Shown here in pieces: positions 8,891-16,874 of a stretch of 64,000 nucleotides of DNA (positions are counted from its first letter, which is position 1; each line of letters begins with the position of its first letter). The translations under genes were made by a program, and so were the position numbers. The notes under the pieces were generated by a model. That model worked only from the letters and a program-made list of their open reading frames with translations. It was not told the origin of the DNA and did no database searches. The DNA comes from JBCLLP01 sp039738635 (GTDB taxonomy: Bacteria; Patescibacteriota; Saccharimonadia; CAILAD01; BJGX01), in contig JBCLLN010000003.1 of assembly GCA_039738635.1 (NCBI GenBank), positions 1-64,000 on the forward strand, in the 5' to 3' direction.

Positions 8891-10061
8891 TGTTATTGCC
8901 TATCTTATTACCTGACATAATAATTTGTCCTTGGTGTAATTGTAGCACAATATTATCCCCCATCTTATAATCCCGAGCCGAGCGAATAACCCTACCATTA
9001 ACTCTGGCGATACTATAACCCCTGGCTAAAATTGCCCTTGGGTCAAGGCTCCCTAGTAATTTTCTATAGGAGTCTAGCTGATAATTTGAGGTTTTTAGTA
9101 GTTGCTCAACTGCCGAGGAAGACTGCGCAAACCTCAGCCCAAGCTCATAGCGTATGTTGCTAATCCTAGCTTCTATACTGTGATAGAATTTTTCTACACT
9201 AGCTCTACTACTAATCACCTCTGATTCTACGGCCAAGGTAATGCCAACCCTAAGCATTGCAACCTGATTCAATATATCCAGCCTATCGGGTACCAACCGA
9301 CGAGCGGCATCTGAGGGAGTGGCTGCCCTTAAATCAGCTGCCAACTCAGCCAAGCAGACATCGTCCTCGTGGCCGATGGCTACAAGTATTGGCACCACGC
9401 TGCCATAGACCGCCCTAACCACCTCCTCGGTATTAAAAACCTGCAAATCCTCAGCACTGCCTCCGCCCCTTATTAGCACTACAGCGTCATAGCTACTCTC
9501 CAGATTGTTAGCATAAGCGATAGCATCAGCTATTTGTGATAGCGCCACTGAACCCTGAACCTGCACCTGAATATGATCTATAGTGAGGCCACTCCAGCGG
9601 TCGTTAATGATAGACAAAAAGTCATTATAGGCGGCTGCTTGCTTGGAGGTAATAAGTAAAACATTTGCTGGGAATTCCGGCAATGGCCTCTTACGGCTAC
9701 TAGCAAACAAGCCTTCCTTGGCCAGTTTAGCCTTGAGTATCTCAAAAGACTTCTTGACAGAGCCTTCGCCAGCCAATTCAATCTCACGGATAGTTAAGCT
9801 AAATTTTCCCCACTTAGTCAGCTGAGGTACGGCCTTAACTCTTATTAGCATTCCGTCCTGAATTTCTGATTTCAGATTATAAATGGTCATAAAACACCCC
9901 ACCACGCTATCCTTATCCTTAAGATCAAAGAACACCCACTTATCATGGCTAACCTTATAGCTCGATACCTCACCCTCAACAACAACTTCAGGGTAAGCGA
10001 ATGACATTGTTTGGTTTATGAGAGCATTAAACTCACTAACCGTAATTGCTTCATTTCCCAT
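8877..10061 (-). CDS. xseA: exodeoxyribonuclease VII large subunit
   Basis: 394 residues. An N-terminal OB-fold (about 5-95, V-E-G-E-V-S and the W-x-F-F-D-L-K-D stretch) precedes the catalytic domain, which carries R-G-G-G-S-A-E-D-L, G-H-E-D-D and A-T-P-S-D-A-A, typical of XseA. A coiled-coil region follows (about 265-340). It is the catalytic subunit that cleaves single-stranded DNA to oligonucleotides in repair. It overlaps xseB by 14 bases and the upstream flippase-like gene by 11 bases. Confidence 0.94.
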   Translation of the reverse strand: MGNEAITVSEFNALINQTMSFAYPEVVVEGEVSSYKVSHDKWVFFDLKDKDSVVGCFMTIYNLKSEIQDGMLIRVKAVPQLTKWGKFSLTIREIELAGEGSVKKSFEILKAKLAKEGLFASSRKRPLPEFPANVLLITSKQAAAYNDFLSIINDRWSGLTIDHIQVQVQGSVALSQIADAIAYANNLESSYDAVVLIRGGGSAEDLQVFNTEEVVRAVYGSVVPILVAIGHEDDVCLAELAADLRAATPSDAARRLVPDRLDILNQVAMLRVGITLAVESEVISSRASVEKFYHSIEARISNIRYELGLRFAQSSSAVEQLLKTSNYQLDSYRKLLGSLDPRAILARGYSIARVNGRVIRSARDYKMGDNIVLQLHQGQIIMSGNKIGNNNDQK

Positions 10062-11052
10062 CTAGCATGGTCCGTTTATAAAAATATAGCCCGACTGGCA
10101 AAAACATCCAAAACGCAATCATTCTATATACAACCGCCGAGGAGAAGCTAACATCAAAGCCCATCCCTAGCCCCGAGAGAACAGCTACCAAGCCTATCTC
10201 AAAAATACCAATTCCAGACGAAAATACAGATAGCACCGAGGCCATTAGGGCCACCAAGAAGGCCGCTATAACTACCCCGGGATTTATAAAGACTCCGAAT
10301 GCCATAATCACCATATAGAGTGATGCGATATCAATTACGAGGGTAGCAAAACACCACCCAAAAGGCCCTAATAACTTTCGCCAATCCTTCCTAAACTCTG
10401 CTAGAGTCTGATAGAATTTTGTGTTTAGGTCGTGCAATTGAGGGCGGCCGAGAGCATGGCGCTTGAACTTTTTTAATACCCAATTAATTGGGCCTGTCAT
10501 AAAGAACATTAACCGCTCAGCGCTTTTGGGATTTATCAGTATCCCTATAACTACTAGCGAGCCCACAAGCATTATCAGTAAAGCCATTAAGATAAGCCTA
10601 AAGCTTACTAGCTCAATTCGCTGCGAGAGCATTAGTAGTAGTAGACTAGCTAATAACAAGATAATACTAGAGATAGCCGTAAAACCCATCCAAAACGCCT
10701 GAGCAACGGTAGTTGTATGGTTATCTACCTTGTGTTTTCGTAATCTATCTCGAAACACTACGATGCCACTAATCCCACCTGTCGGGAAGACCGTATTGGC
10801 GAAATTCATAGTTACCACGCTCCTATATAGACTGGTAAATGGCACGCTATGATTAAACTTTTTCAAATATGAGTCAAAGTACTTGGTGTTGGCCCAATAA
10901 TACAATACCCTAAGTCCTACAACGCCAAGTAACAATAATATATTAACCTTAGCAATAACCGCCAGGAAAGGCTGAAACTCTCCAAACTGAATGATAGCCA
11001 GTAAGGTGATAGTAATAAAGGCTAAAAAAAAGAAAAAATTTCTTAGGCGCAT
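10051..11052 (-). CDS. UPF0104/LPG-synthase-TM-like integral membrane protein (possible flippase)
   Basis: 333 residues with about eight transmembrane helices. Its pattern matches the lysylphosphatidylglycerol synthase transmembrane region family (AglD/MprF N-terminal type), including the F-P-T-G-G-I-S-G and F-S-S-G-I-G-I-F-E-I-G loops. No synthase domain is attached. Members move or modify lipids or polyprenyl-linked sugars. It is the first gene of the xseA-xseB operon. Confidence 0.82.
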   Translation of the reverse strand: MRLRNFFFFLAFITITLLAIIQFGEFQPFLAVIAKVNILLLLGVVGLRVLYYWANTKYFDSYLKKFNHSVPFTSLYRSVVTMNFANTVFPTGGISGIVVFRDRLRKHKVDNHTTTVAQAFWMGFTAISSIILLLASLLLLMLSQRIELVSFRLILMALLIMLVGSLVVIGILINPKSAERLMFFMTGPINWVLKKFKRHALGRPQLHDLNTKFYQTLAEFRKDWRKLLGPFGWCFATLVIDIASLYMVIMAFGVFINPGVVIAAFLVALMASVLSVFSSGIGIFEIGLVAVLSGLGMGFDVSFSSAVVYRMIAFWMFLPVGLYFYKRTMLDGK

Positions 11053-11107
11053 ATTAGTATTGTACCCTAGCTCGCTATTATATAGCTACGGGGTTTATAA
11101 TAAAGAT

Positions 11108-12250
11108 ATGCAAATACTAATACTAGGGCGCGAAAAAGCCCTCTGCACTGCTGAGGCTATGGCGCTATTTAAGGATGTTAAGCCCCTTAATGACGATATC
11201 CTTAAAATAAATCATCCTAGCGTAATTGATATTAATTTACTTGGTGGTGCCATAAAGGTAGCCAACCTCATTAAAGAAAACATCATAAGTAACCCTACTG
11301 CTATTGGGGCCCAGATATCAAGCTATATCATATCGCAAAAACCGAGCGCTAAATTTAGTTTTGGATTGAGCTACTACGGTAAATACAAAATGGCTACTAG
11401 CCCGATAGGTATAAAACTCAAGCGAGACCTCCAGCAAGCTGGCCTAAAACCGCGTTATGTCCAGGCCAAATCCGATAATATCCTAAATGCCGCATCGGTA
11501 AAGCATAATAAGCTGATTGGTAAGGGCTACGAGATACTAATAATCCAAACTGGCCCTTCGGTGGCCCTAGCAGTTACCTCTGGCGTTCAAGATATTGATT
11601 CATATTCTCTCAGGGACTACGAAAAGCCCTGTAGAGATAGAAAAGTAGGAATGCTTCCCCCTAAATTATCTCAGATAATGATTAACCTTTCCCAGCCAAC
11701 ACCAAAAACCATTATTGTAGATCCTTTCTGCGGATCGGGTGGCCTACTTTTGGAGGCTAGCCTAATGGGCCTCACTAGCCAAGGCAGTGATGTCGCGGAG
11801 GCTATGATAGAGTGCGCTAAAACGAATATTGACTGGCTAACCAAAAACTTTACCATCAAACACCCACCAGCAATCCTGACCACTCAAGATGCTACAACTA
11901 GAACATACCCCAAGACAAGTTATAATGTTGTCTCAGAAGGCTACTTAGGCCGTAATTTCCTCTCCAAGCCCACCAAACAGCTAGTAGATGAACAAATTGC
12001 AGAGCTACGAAATCTCTACCTTAATCTATTCAAAAATCTCAAAAATCAAACGCTAAGTCCAGGCGCCGTAGTGGTCTCCGCCCCATTCTGGGTTTTTGAC
12101 GATCAGCTAGTGGAACTTAATATCATTGACGAGATAATTAAATTGGGCTATACTAAGTCCGAGTTTGAATCTGTCAGGCATAGCGACCTTCTCTATCATA
12201 GGGAAGGGCAATTTACAGGCCGACAGATTCTTGTTTTTAGAAATAATTAG
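11108..12250 (+). CDS. Trm11/TrmG10-type tRNA (guanine-N2) methyltransferase-like protein
   Basis: 380 residues from the ATG at 11108. An upstream in-frame start at 10991 would overlap the divergent gene and add a Lys-rich segment unlike the family. The N-terminal half resembles a THUMP-like RNA-binding region. The C-terminal Rossmann methyltransferase has D-P-F-C-G-S-G-G-L-L-L-E-A (SAM binding, near 225). The catalytic D-P-P-Y-like position reads S-E-G-Y-L-G-R, the form seen in Trm11 relatives. It likely methylates a tRNA guanosine. TATAAT lies 6 bases before the ATG, so a leaderless message is likely. It ends 12 bases before rpmA. Confidence 0.83.
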   Translation: MQILILGREKALCTAEAMALFKDVKPLNDDILKINHPSVIDINLLGGAIKVANLIKENIISNPTAIGAQISSYIISQKPSAKFSFGLSYYGKYKMATSPIGIKLKRDLQQAGLKPRYVQAKSDNILNAASVKHNKLIGKGYEILIIQTGPSVALAVTSGVQDIDSYSLRDYEKPCRDRKVGMLPPKLSQIMINLSQPTPKTIIVDPFCGSGGLLLEASLMGLTSQGSDVAEAMIECAKTNIDWLTKNFTIKHPPAILTTQDATTRTYPKTSYNVVSEGYLGRNFLSKPTKQLVDEQIAELRNLYLNLFKNLKNQTLSPGAVVVSAPFWVFDDQLVELNIIDEIIKLGYTKSEFESVRHSDLLYHREGQFTGRQILVFRNN

Positions 12251-12262
12251 GAGAGAGAAAAT

Positions 12263-12541
12263 ATGGCACACACAAAAGCCGGGGGCTCAACAAGAAACGG
12301 CAGAGATTCACAGTCCAAGCGACTCGGCGTTAAACGCTCGGGTGGTCAGGCAGTACAAACAGGAGATATTATTATTCGTCAAAGAGGTACTAAATTTATC
12401 GCGGGCTCTCATGTTGGAATCGGCAAAGACCACACATTATTCGCCCTACAGTCTGGATCGGTTAAGTTTAAGACTATCAATAAACTAGCTTTTACTGGAA
12501 ATAAGCAAAAAAAATCACTGGTAAGTGTGGTTAGCTCCTAA
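12263..12541 (+). CDS. rpmA: 50S ribosomal protein bL27
   Basis: 92 residues starting A-H-T-K-A-G-G-S-T-R-N-G-R after Met, the conserved bL27 N-terminus that reaches toward the peptidyl transferase centre. G-x-N-V is replaced by a G-D-I-I-I-R-Q-R-G-T stretch typical of the fold. There is no Firmicutes-type cleavable leader. An AGGAG Shine-Dalgarno lies just upstream. The 3' end overlaps the convergent receiver gene by 11 bases. The usual partner rplU is not adjacent. Confidence 0.96.
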   Translation: MAHTKAGGSTRNGRDSQSKRLGVKRSGGQAVQTGDIIIRQRGTKFIAGSHVGIGKDHTLFALQSGSVKFKTINKLAFTGNKQKKSLVSVVSS

Positions 12542-12929
12542 TAATATTACGGTCCATTAGTAATTTATTGATATTATATAGTGCGTCATTGGCTGAGGTG
12601 TTGGTTTTGATTAGATAACTATCGGCTCCCAGGGCAAAAGCCTCTTGGCTATAGTCTAAGCTGGCTTTAGTGGTCAAAACGATAATCGGCACATGTGAGG
12701 TTCGACTATCGGATTTAAATAACTCAATTAATTCTAGCCCCGAAATCTTTGGCAATATAATTTCCATCATTATAAGATCAACCGGGACATCTAATAAATA
12801 CGCCATACTAGCCTCGCCGTCCTCAAAGACAATGACTTCATAGCCCTCAATTATTAGCCTTTGCTGATAGGTCATAGATAGCTCTTTATGCCCATCTATT
12901 AGGGCTATCTTAGGACTGCTCTTTAGCAT
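12531..12929 (-). CDS. stand-alone response-regulator receiver domain lacking the phospho-acceptor Asp
   Basis: 132 residues from the ATG at 12929. A longer form would need a TTG and overlap pyrG by 59 bases. It is a CheY-like single domain with strands and helices in the right order, L-T-T-K and a conserved Lys near 108. The position of the phosphorylated aspartate, normally D in D-L-I-L-L-D-I-x-L-P, is Glu56 (codon 12762-12764), and only one acidic residue (Asp12) remains at the metal-binding pair. It is therefore probably not a conventional phospho-switch. Glu could mimic the phosphorylated state. No output domain is attached. It overlaps the end of pyrG by 20 bases. Confidence 0.85.
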   Translation of the reverse strand: MLKSSPKIALIDGHKELSMTYQQRLIIEGYEVIVFEDGEASMAYLLDVPVDLIMMEIILPKISGLELIELFKSDSRTSHVPIIVLTTKASLDYSQEAFALGADSYLIKTNTSANDALYNINKLLMDRNIIRS

Positions 12930-14550
12930 ATTGGCTGGCCCTGACTGTGTTAGTACGCTTGACGGCAATTATAAAATCCTTAAATAAAGGATGGGGCTTA
13001 TTGGGTCTAGATTTGTACTCTGGGTGGAACTGGGATGCAACAAAAAACGGATGCTCGCTATGTTCTACTATCTCCACCAGCTTGTCGTCTGGGGAGAGTC
13101 CAGCAATCACCAGGCCAGCTTGCTCAAGAGTTTCGCGGTAATTATTATTAAACTCGTAACGATGCCTGTGCCGTTCAACTACCATAGGAGTTTTATAGGC
13201 CAAAAATGAGCGTGAATTTTTATTAAGTATGGCCTTGTAATTACCCAGCCTCATACTCCCACCAAGATCAACCCCAAGTTGATTGGGCATAATATGAATT
13301 ACTTGGTTTTTAGCCATCGGGTCAATTTCGCTGCTATTAGCCTTTGGGTCACCAAGCACATGCCTAGCAAACTCAATGACTGCTACTTGCATGCCTAGAC
13401 ACAGTCCAAAGTAGGGTAATTTGTTCTCTCGGGCATATTTAGCGGCTACAATCATCCCCTCCACCCCTCTAGCACCAAAACCACCGGGGACTACTATTCC
13501 ATCTAGCAGTCCAAGCATACTCTGGCAGGTATTTGAATCAAGCTTTTCGGCATCAATCCAGGCAATTTCGATATTTAAATTATGGTGCCAGCCAGCCGAC
13601 TTAAGGGCTTCAAAAACGCTCAAGTATGTATCCTCATTGCTCATATACTTTGCAATTACCCCAACTCTGACAGAAGGTTTTATGGACTTTATCTTGACCA
13701 CCATGTCCTCCCAATCCTTAAGTTGAGGTTTACGACAAACCATAGCTAGCCTGCCACAGATATAATCCCCTATGCCGGCCTCTTCCATCCTTAAGGGCAC
13801 TTCATAGACTGTTTTAGAATTAGGCAGGGCCACGATTGCGTCCTTATCAACATCGCAGTACAGGCTCAATTTATCAAATGCCTCGGCATTTATTGGCTCA
13901 TCTGAGCGAACACAGAGAATGTCGGGCTGAACGCCAGCCTCTCGTAAGGCCCTGACGCTATTTTGAGCTGGTTTGGTCTTAAATTCCTTACTTACCACCA
14001 AATAAGGCACATAGACTACATGAGCATATAGTACATTCTGCTCGCCGACCTTGCGTTTCATTTGCCTAATAGACTCAACCCAAGCCATTGCCTCGTAATC
14101 TCCAACTGTTCCTCCGACCTCGGCGATATGCACATCACTGCCATCACCAGAAATGATAATTTGGTTCATAATCTCATTGGTGATGTGTGGGATTATCTGG
14201 ACTGTTTTCCCAAGATACGCTCCTTTGCGTTCGTCGCTGAGAATTTTAGAGTATATCTTACCACTCATGGTTGATGACTTTTTAGTAAGCTCGCGATCAA
14301 TAAACCTCTCATAGTGGCCGAGGTCTAGGTCGGTTTCACCACCATCACAAGTCACAAATACCTCACCATGCTCTGATGGATTAAGTGTGCCAGCATCCAT
14401 ATTAAGATAAGGGTCGCACTTTTGCATAGTCACCTTTAGCCCTCGAGCCGAGAGTAGCTTGCCAAACGAGGCGGCTGTAATACCCTTGCCTAGACCAGAA
14501 ATTACTCCGCCAGTGACAAAGATATACTTGGTTGATGGTTTTGTTTTCAT
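12910..14550 (-). CDS. pyrG: CTP synthase
   Basis: 546 residues, normal length. It converts UTP, ATP and glutamine to CTP. The N-terminal amidoligase domain starts with the family signature F-V-T-G-G-V-I-S-G-L-G-K-G (11-23). The C-terminal class I glutaminase has the nucleophile Cys384 in G-L-C-L-G-M-Q and the His509/Glu511 pair in F-H-P-E-Y. All catalytic residues are present. The next gene downstream, on the same strand, is the degenerate receiver protein with a 20-base overlap. Confidence 0.97.
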   Translation of the reverse strand: MKTKPSTKYIFVTGGVISGLGKGITAASFGKLLSARGLKVTMQKCDPYLNMDAGTLNPSEHGEVFVTCDGGETDLDLGHYERFIDRELTKKSSTMSGKIYSKILSDERKGAYLGKTVQIIPHITNEIMNQIIISGDGSDVHIAEVGGTVGDYEAMAWVESIRQMKRKVGEQNVLYAHVVYVPYLVVSKEFKTKPAQNSVRALREAGVQPDILCVRSDEPINAEAFDKLSLYCDVDKDAIVALPNSKTVYEVPLRMEEAGIGDYICGRLAMVCRKPQLKDWEDMVVKIKSIKPSVRVGVIAKYMSNEDTYLSVFEALKSAGWHHNLNIEIAWIDAEKLDSNTCQSMLGLLDGIVVPGGFGARGVEGMIVAAKYARENKLPYFGLCLGMQVAVIEFARHVLGDPKANSSEIDPMAKNQVIHIMPNQLGVDLGGSMRLGNYKAILNKNSRSFLAYKTPMVVERHRHRYEFNNNYRETLEQAGLVIAGLSPDDKLVEIVEHSEHPFFVASQFHPEYKSRPNKPHPLFKDFIIAVKRTNTVRASQYAKEQS

Positions 14551-14631
14551 AAAACTCTACCCCCACTTAACTATTCTACTAATCATAACTCCTATGATTG
14601 GTGCTGGTCAAGAATAATATTGAATTACTCT

Positions 14632-14659
14632 ACTGGACTTACCTTAGGATTACTAGCTG
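14632..14659 (-). repeat. 28-bp direct repeat downstream of the repeat-protein gene, copy 1
   Basis: Twenty-eight bases starting ACTGGACTTACCTTAGG are identical to 53441-53468. Each copy lies just after the C-terminal cap of one of the two related repeat-protein genes, in the same orientation, so it belongs to a duplicated unit. Confidence 0.9.
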
Positions 14660-14689
14660 GAAGTAGTAGGGTTCTAGAGGATTTTCTAT

Positions 14690-14793
14690 CTAATAAATAT
14701 TTAAATTAGGGTATTTAGCGCGGAGAGCAGTTTTTTCGGCTTCGCTGAGGCTCTCGAGCCGGAGGTAGCCACCGATGGTAGTGGGGGTGGGGG
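14690..14793 (-). pseudogene. out-of-frame C-terminal cap of the 21-residue-repeat protein
   Basis: In a shifted frame this stretch encodes the repeat end T-T-I-G-G-Y-L-R-L-E-S-L followed by a helix containing A-L-R-A-K-Y-P-N-L and a TAG at 14690-14692. The paralogue at 53485 ends the same way (A-L-R-D-K-Y-P-H-L). Compared with the other repeats, the unit at 14768-14808 has five extra bases, within or next to the tract GTGGGGGTGGGGG (14781-14793), which brings a TAA into frame. Either the cap is lost, the tract slips reversibly, or the sequence has an error. Confidence 0.75.
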
Positions 14794-16701
14794 TTATAGG
14801 TCCTCGGCGCTTTCGAGGCTGATGAACCAGAGGTCACCACCGATGGTGGTGGGAAGGGTTAGGCCCTCGGCGGTGGTGAGGCTCTCGAGCCAGAGGTCAC
14901 CACCGATGGTGGTGGGGAGGGTTAGGCCCTCGGCGGTGGTGAGGCTGTTGAGGCTGAGGCCACCACCGATGGTGGTGGGGAGGGTTAGGTCCTTGGCGCT
15001 GGTGAGGCTGTTGAGCCAGAGGTCACCACCGATGGTGGTGGGGAGGGTGAGGCCCTCGGCGCTGGTGAGGCCGTGGAGGTCGAGGTCGCCACCGATGGTG
15101 GTGGGTAGGGTTAGGCCCTCGGCGCTGGTGAGGCCGTGGAGGTCGAGGTCGCCACCGATGGAATTAGGTAGGGTGAGGCCCTCGGCGCTGGTGAGTCTGT
15201 CGAGGTTGAGGCCGCCACCAATGGTGGTGGGGAGGGTTAGGCCTTCGGCGCTGGTGAGGCTGTGGAGGTCGAGGCCGCCATGATGGTAGAGTATGCCACC
15301 ACTTAAGGCCTCTTCTTCGGTGATGCTTATTTTAGCTTCAGCTACGCCCAGCACAAGAGACAAATCAGCCTTATTATCTCTATCAGCAACTATCTGCTCT
15401 ATTCTGGGGTCTCGTTCATAGCCAAAGCCCTCTATTCTGCCATCTAGTTCGTAGAGGAATCTGAGATCTTGATTGGTAAGTTCGGCACTGGCAGTATGGC
15501 GGATATAGATATCTGTCAGCTTTTGCATGTCGGCCGACTTCTTCTTGTAAGGCTCGGCGCCCTGGGGGTCTACCTCATTCATCTTGGCCTCCGCAATCGG
15601 TAGGAGTGGGCCTTCCATGTTTTGGTCAGCTTCAATGCCCCTTATTTCACCAATGCCTCCACCATCCATTCGTATCGCCACCCTCGGTACGGTGTACTGC
15701 CCATCTTCGCTTTTGCTGTAATAGACATAGAAGTCTCCAGCCGATAACTGACTAGCTGCCATACCCTCACCAGCTGTGCACCAGCCGGTTCCATAACCGT
15801 GCAGACTATGGGCCAGCTCTTTGGCTTGCTCGGGATCATCAGTTTGGTCGAATTTAACCCACTCTCCGTCTGTCACAGCTAGATTTTCGGCAGTTTTAGG
15901 GGCGGCATAATCTATGGTGCGTTGATAGAGGCTAGCAAAGTTAGAGTCTTTATCCAATAGGGCTTTCATTGCTGGATCTATTTCAGCTTCGGGGTGGTTG
16001 GGGTCAAGCTGCCTCAAGCCATAGTGTTTGGCTAGGCTGTCTTCCATATATGCTAAGGCTTCACGATTAATGTCTGGGAATGGTGCCGTAGTGCTTTTGG
16101 ATCGTTTGGGGAATTCGCCTGCTTCTTTGTCGAATTGAGCCAGCTTAGTGATGTTACGAAATAGATAGTACTTAAACCACATGGGATAGGTGGCATCGTC
16201 GCTGGTGAGATAATCTACCCACCTATCAAGGCTTTGTTCTTGGTCTTGGCGGATAGTTTGGCGGGTTTGTTCAATAACTTCATGATTAACGCGTCTCATA
16301 ATATCTTCGGTCAGACCGTGGCCTTGGTTTTGGGCTATTTGGGCCTCGTGGTGGAGTTTGCGCCCCACCGACTTGTCATCGGTACCTGTGATGTAGGCGC
16401 GATGGTAACTTTCTTTAATGCGTTCCAACACTTTGGGCTGAGCCTCTTGGCGTTCGGGGCTGGCTCCACGGCTAGTGTGGATACGCTCCAAGTCTTGCAG
16501 CCAGGCTTCAATCCTTAGTGCCGGTTCATTGGGTATTCTTTCTGTTTTGTGTCGTCGCTGTTCGACTGAGTGTTCTACGACAGGAGATTTTTGAAGATCT
16601 GAGTATTTAGCATGCAATAACCCAGCACCAGCCAGCTCTTCTTTGCTAGGGCTAGGAGTGGAAGGACCTTGGGGGTTTTGGTCTGGAAACTGCTCTGGCA
16701 T
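14794..16701 (-). CDS. large repeat protein with a 21-residue leucine-rich-like repeat; C-terminus frameshifted
   Basis: 635 residues in the open frame. Residues 1-460 hold a Pro-rich start, helical segments and a domain with G-T-G-W-C-T-A near 305 and the Y-Y-S-K-S-E-D-G stretch. From about 470 there are seven full 21-residue repeats plus a partial one, each close to D-L-x-L-x-x-L-T-S-A-E-G-L-T-L-P-T-T-I-G-G. There is no signal peptide. The frame stops at 14794 inside a repeat, although a one-base-shifted frame continues to 14690 and encodes a cap matching the end of the paralogue at 53485-54171. The function is unknown. The repeats are more GC-rich than neighbouring genes. Confidence 0.85.
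   Translation of the reverse strand: MPEQFPDQNPQGPSTPSPSKEELAGAGLLHAKYSDLQKSPVVEHSVEQRRHKTERIPNEPALRIEAWLQDLERIHTSRGASPERQEAQPKVLERIKESYHRAYITGTDDKSVGRKLHHEAQIAQNQGHGLTEDIMRRVNHEVIEQTRQTIRQDQEQSLDRWVDYLTSDDATYPMWFKYYLFRNITKLAQFDKEAGEFPKRSKSTTAPFPDINREALAYMEDSLAKHYGLRQLDPNHPEAEIDPAMKALLDKDSNFASLYQRTIDYAAPKTAENLAVTDGEWVKFDQTDDPEQAKELAHSLHGYGTGWCTAGEGMAASQLSAGDFYVYYSKSEDGQYTVPRVAIRMDGGGIGEIRGIEADQNMEGPLLPIAEAKMNEVDPQGAEPYKKKSADMQKLTDIYIRHTASAELTNQDLRFLYELDGRIEGFGYERDPRIEQIVADRDNKADLSLVLGVAEAKISITEEEALSGGILYHHGGLDLHSLTSAEGLTLPTTIGGGLNLDRLTSAEGLTLPNSIGGDLDLHGLTSAEGLTLPTTIGGDLDLHGLTSAEGLTLPTTIGGDLWLNSLTSAKDLTLPTTIGGGLSLNSLTTAEGLTLPTTIGGDLWLESLTTAEGLTLPTTIGGDLWFISLESAEDL
15000..15283 (-). repeat. 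63-bp coding tandem repeats (21-residue units)
   Basis: This is the clearest part of a tandem array running from about 14810 to 15290. Each 63-base unit contains a block close to CACCGATGGTGGTGGGGAGG on the plus strand. Units are highly similar to each other and to those of 53540-53830, which would favour unequal crossing-over or slippage and change repeat number between strains. Confidence 0.85.
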
Positions 16702-16768
16702 TTGTTATAACCTTGTTTGTTAGTATATTATAGTCTTTAATAATAGTTATTATGCTTTATATGTAGTT

Positions 16769-16798
16769 ATTATACTATGGCTATTATGGCTATAGCAA
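16769..16798 (-). promoter_or_regulatory. promoter of the 635-residue repeat protein
   Basis: TTGCTA (-35, 16793-16798) and TATAAT (-10, 16769-16774) are 18 bases apart on the minus strand. The same two boxes with the same spacing and a related spacer precede the paralogue at 54194-54223. The leader here is about 60 bases. Confidence 0.7.
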
Positions 16799-16874
16799 AA
16801 AGCCATTACCTAGGTCAATATGACCGAGTGAAAAATTGTTTTATCTATAAGCAGATGTATCCGTTCCAGTCTAT

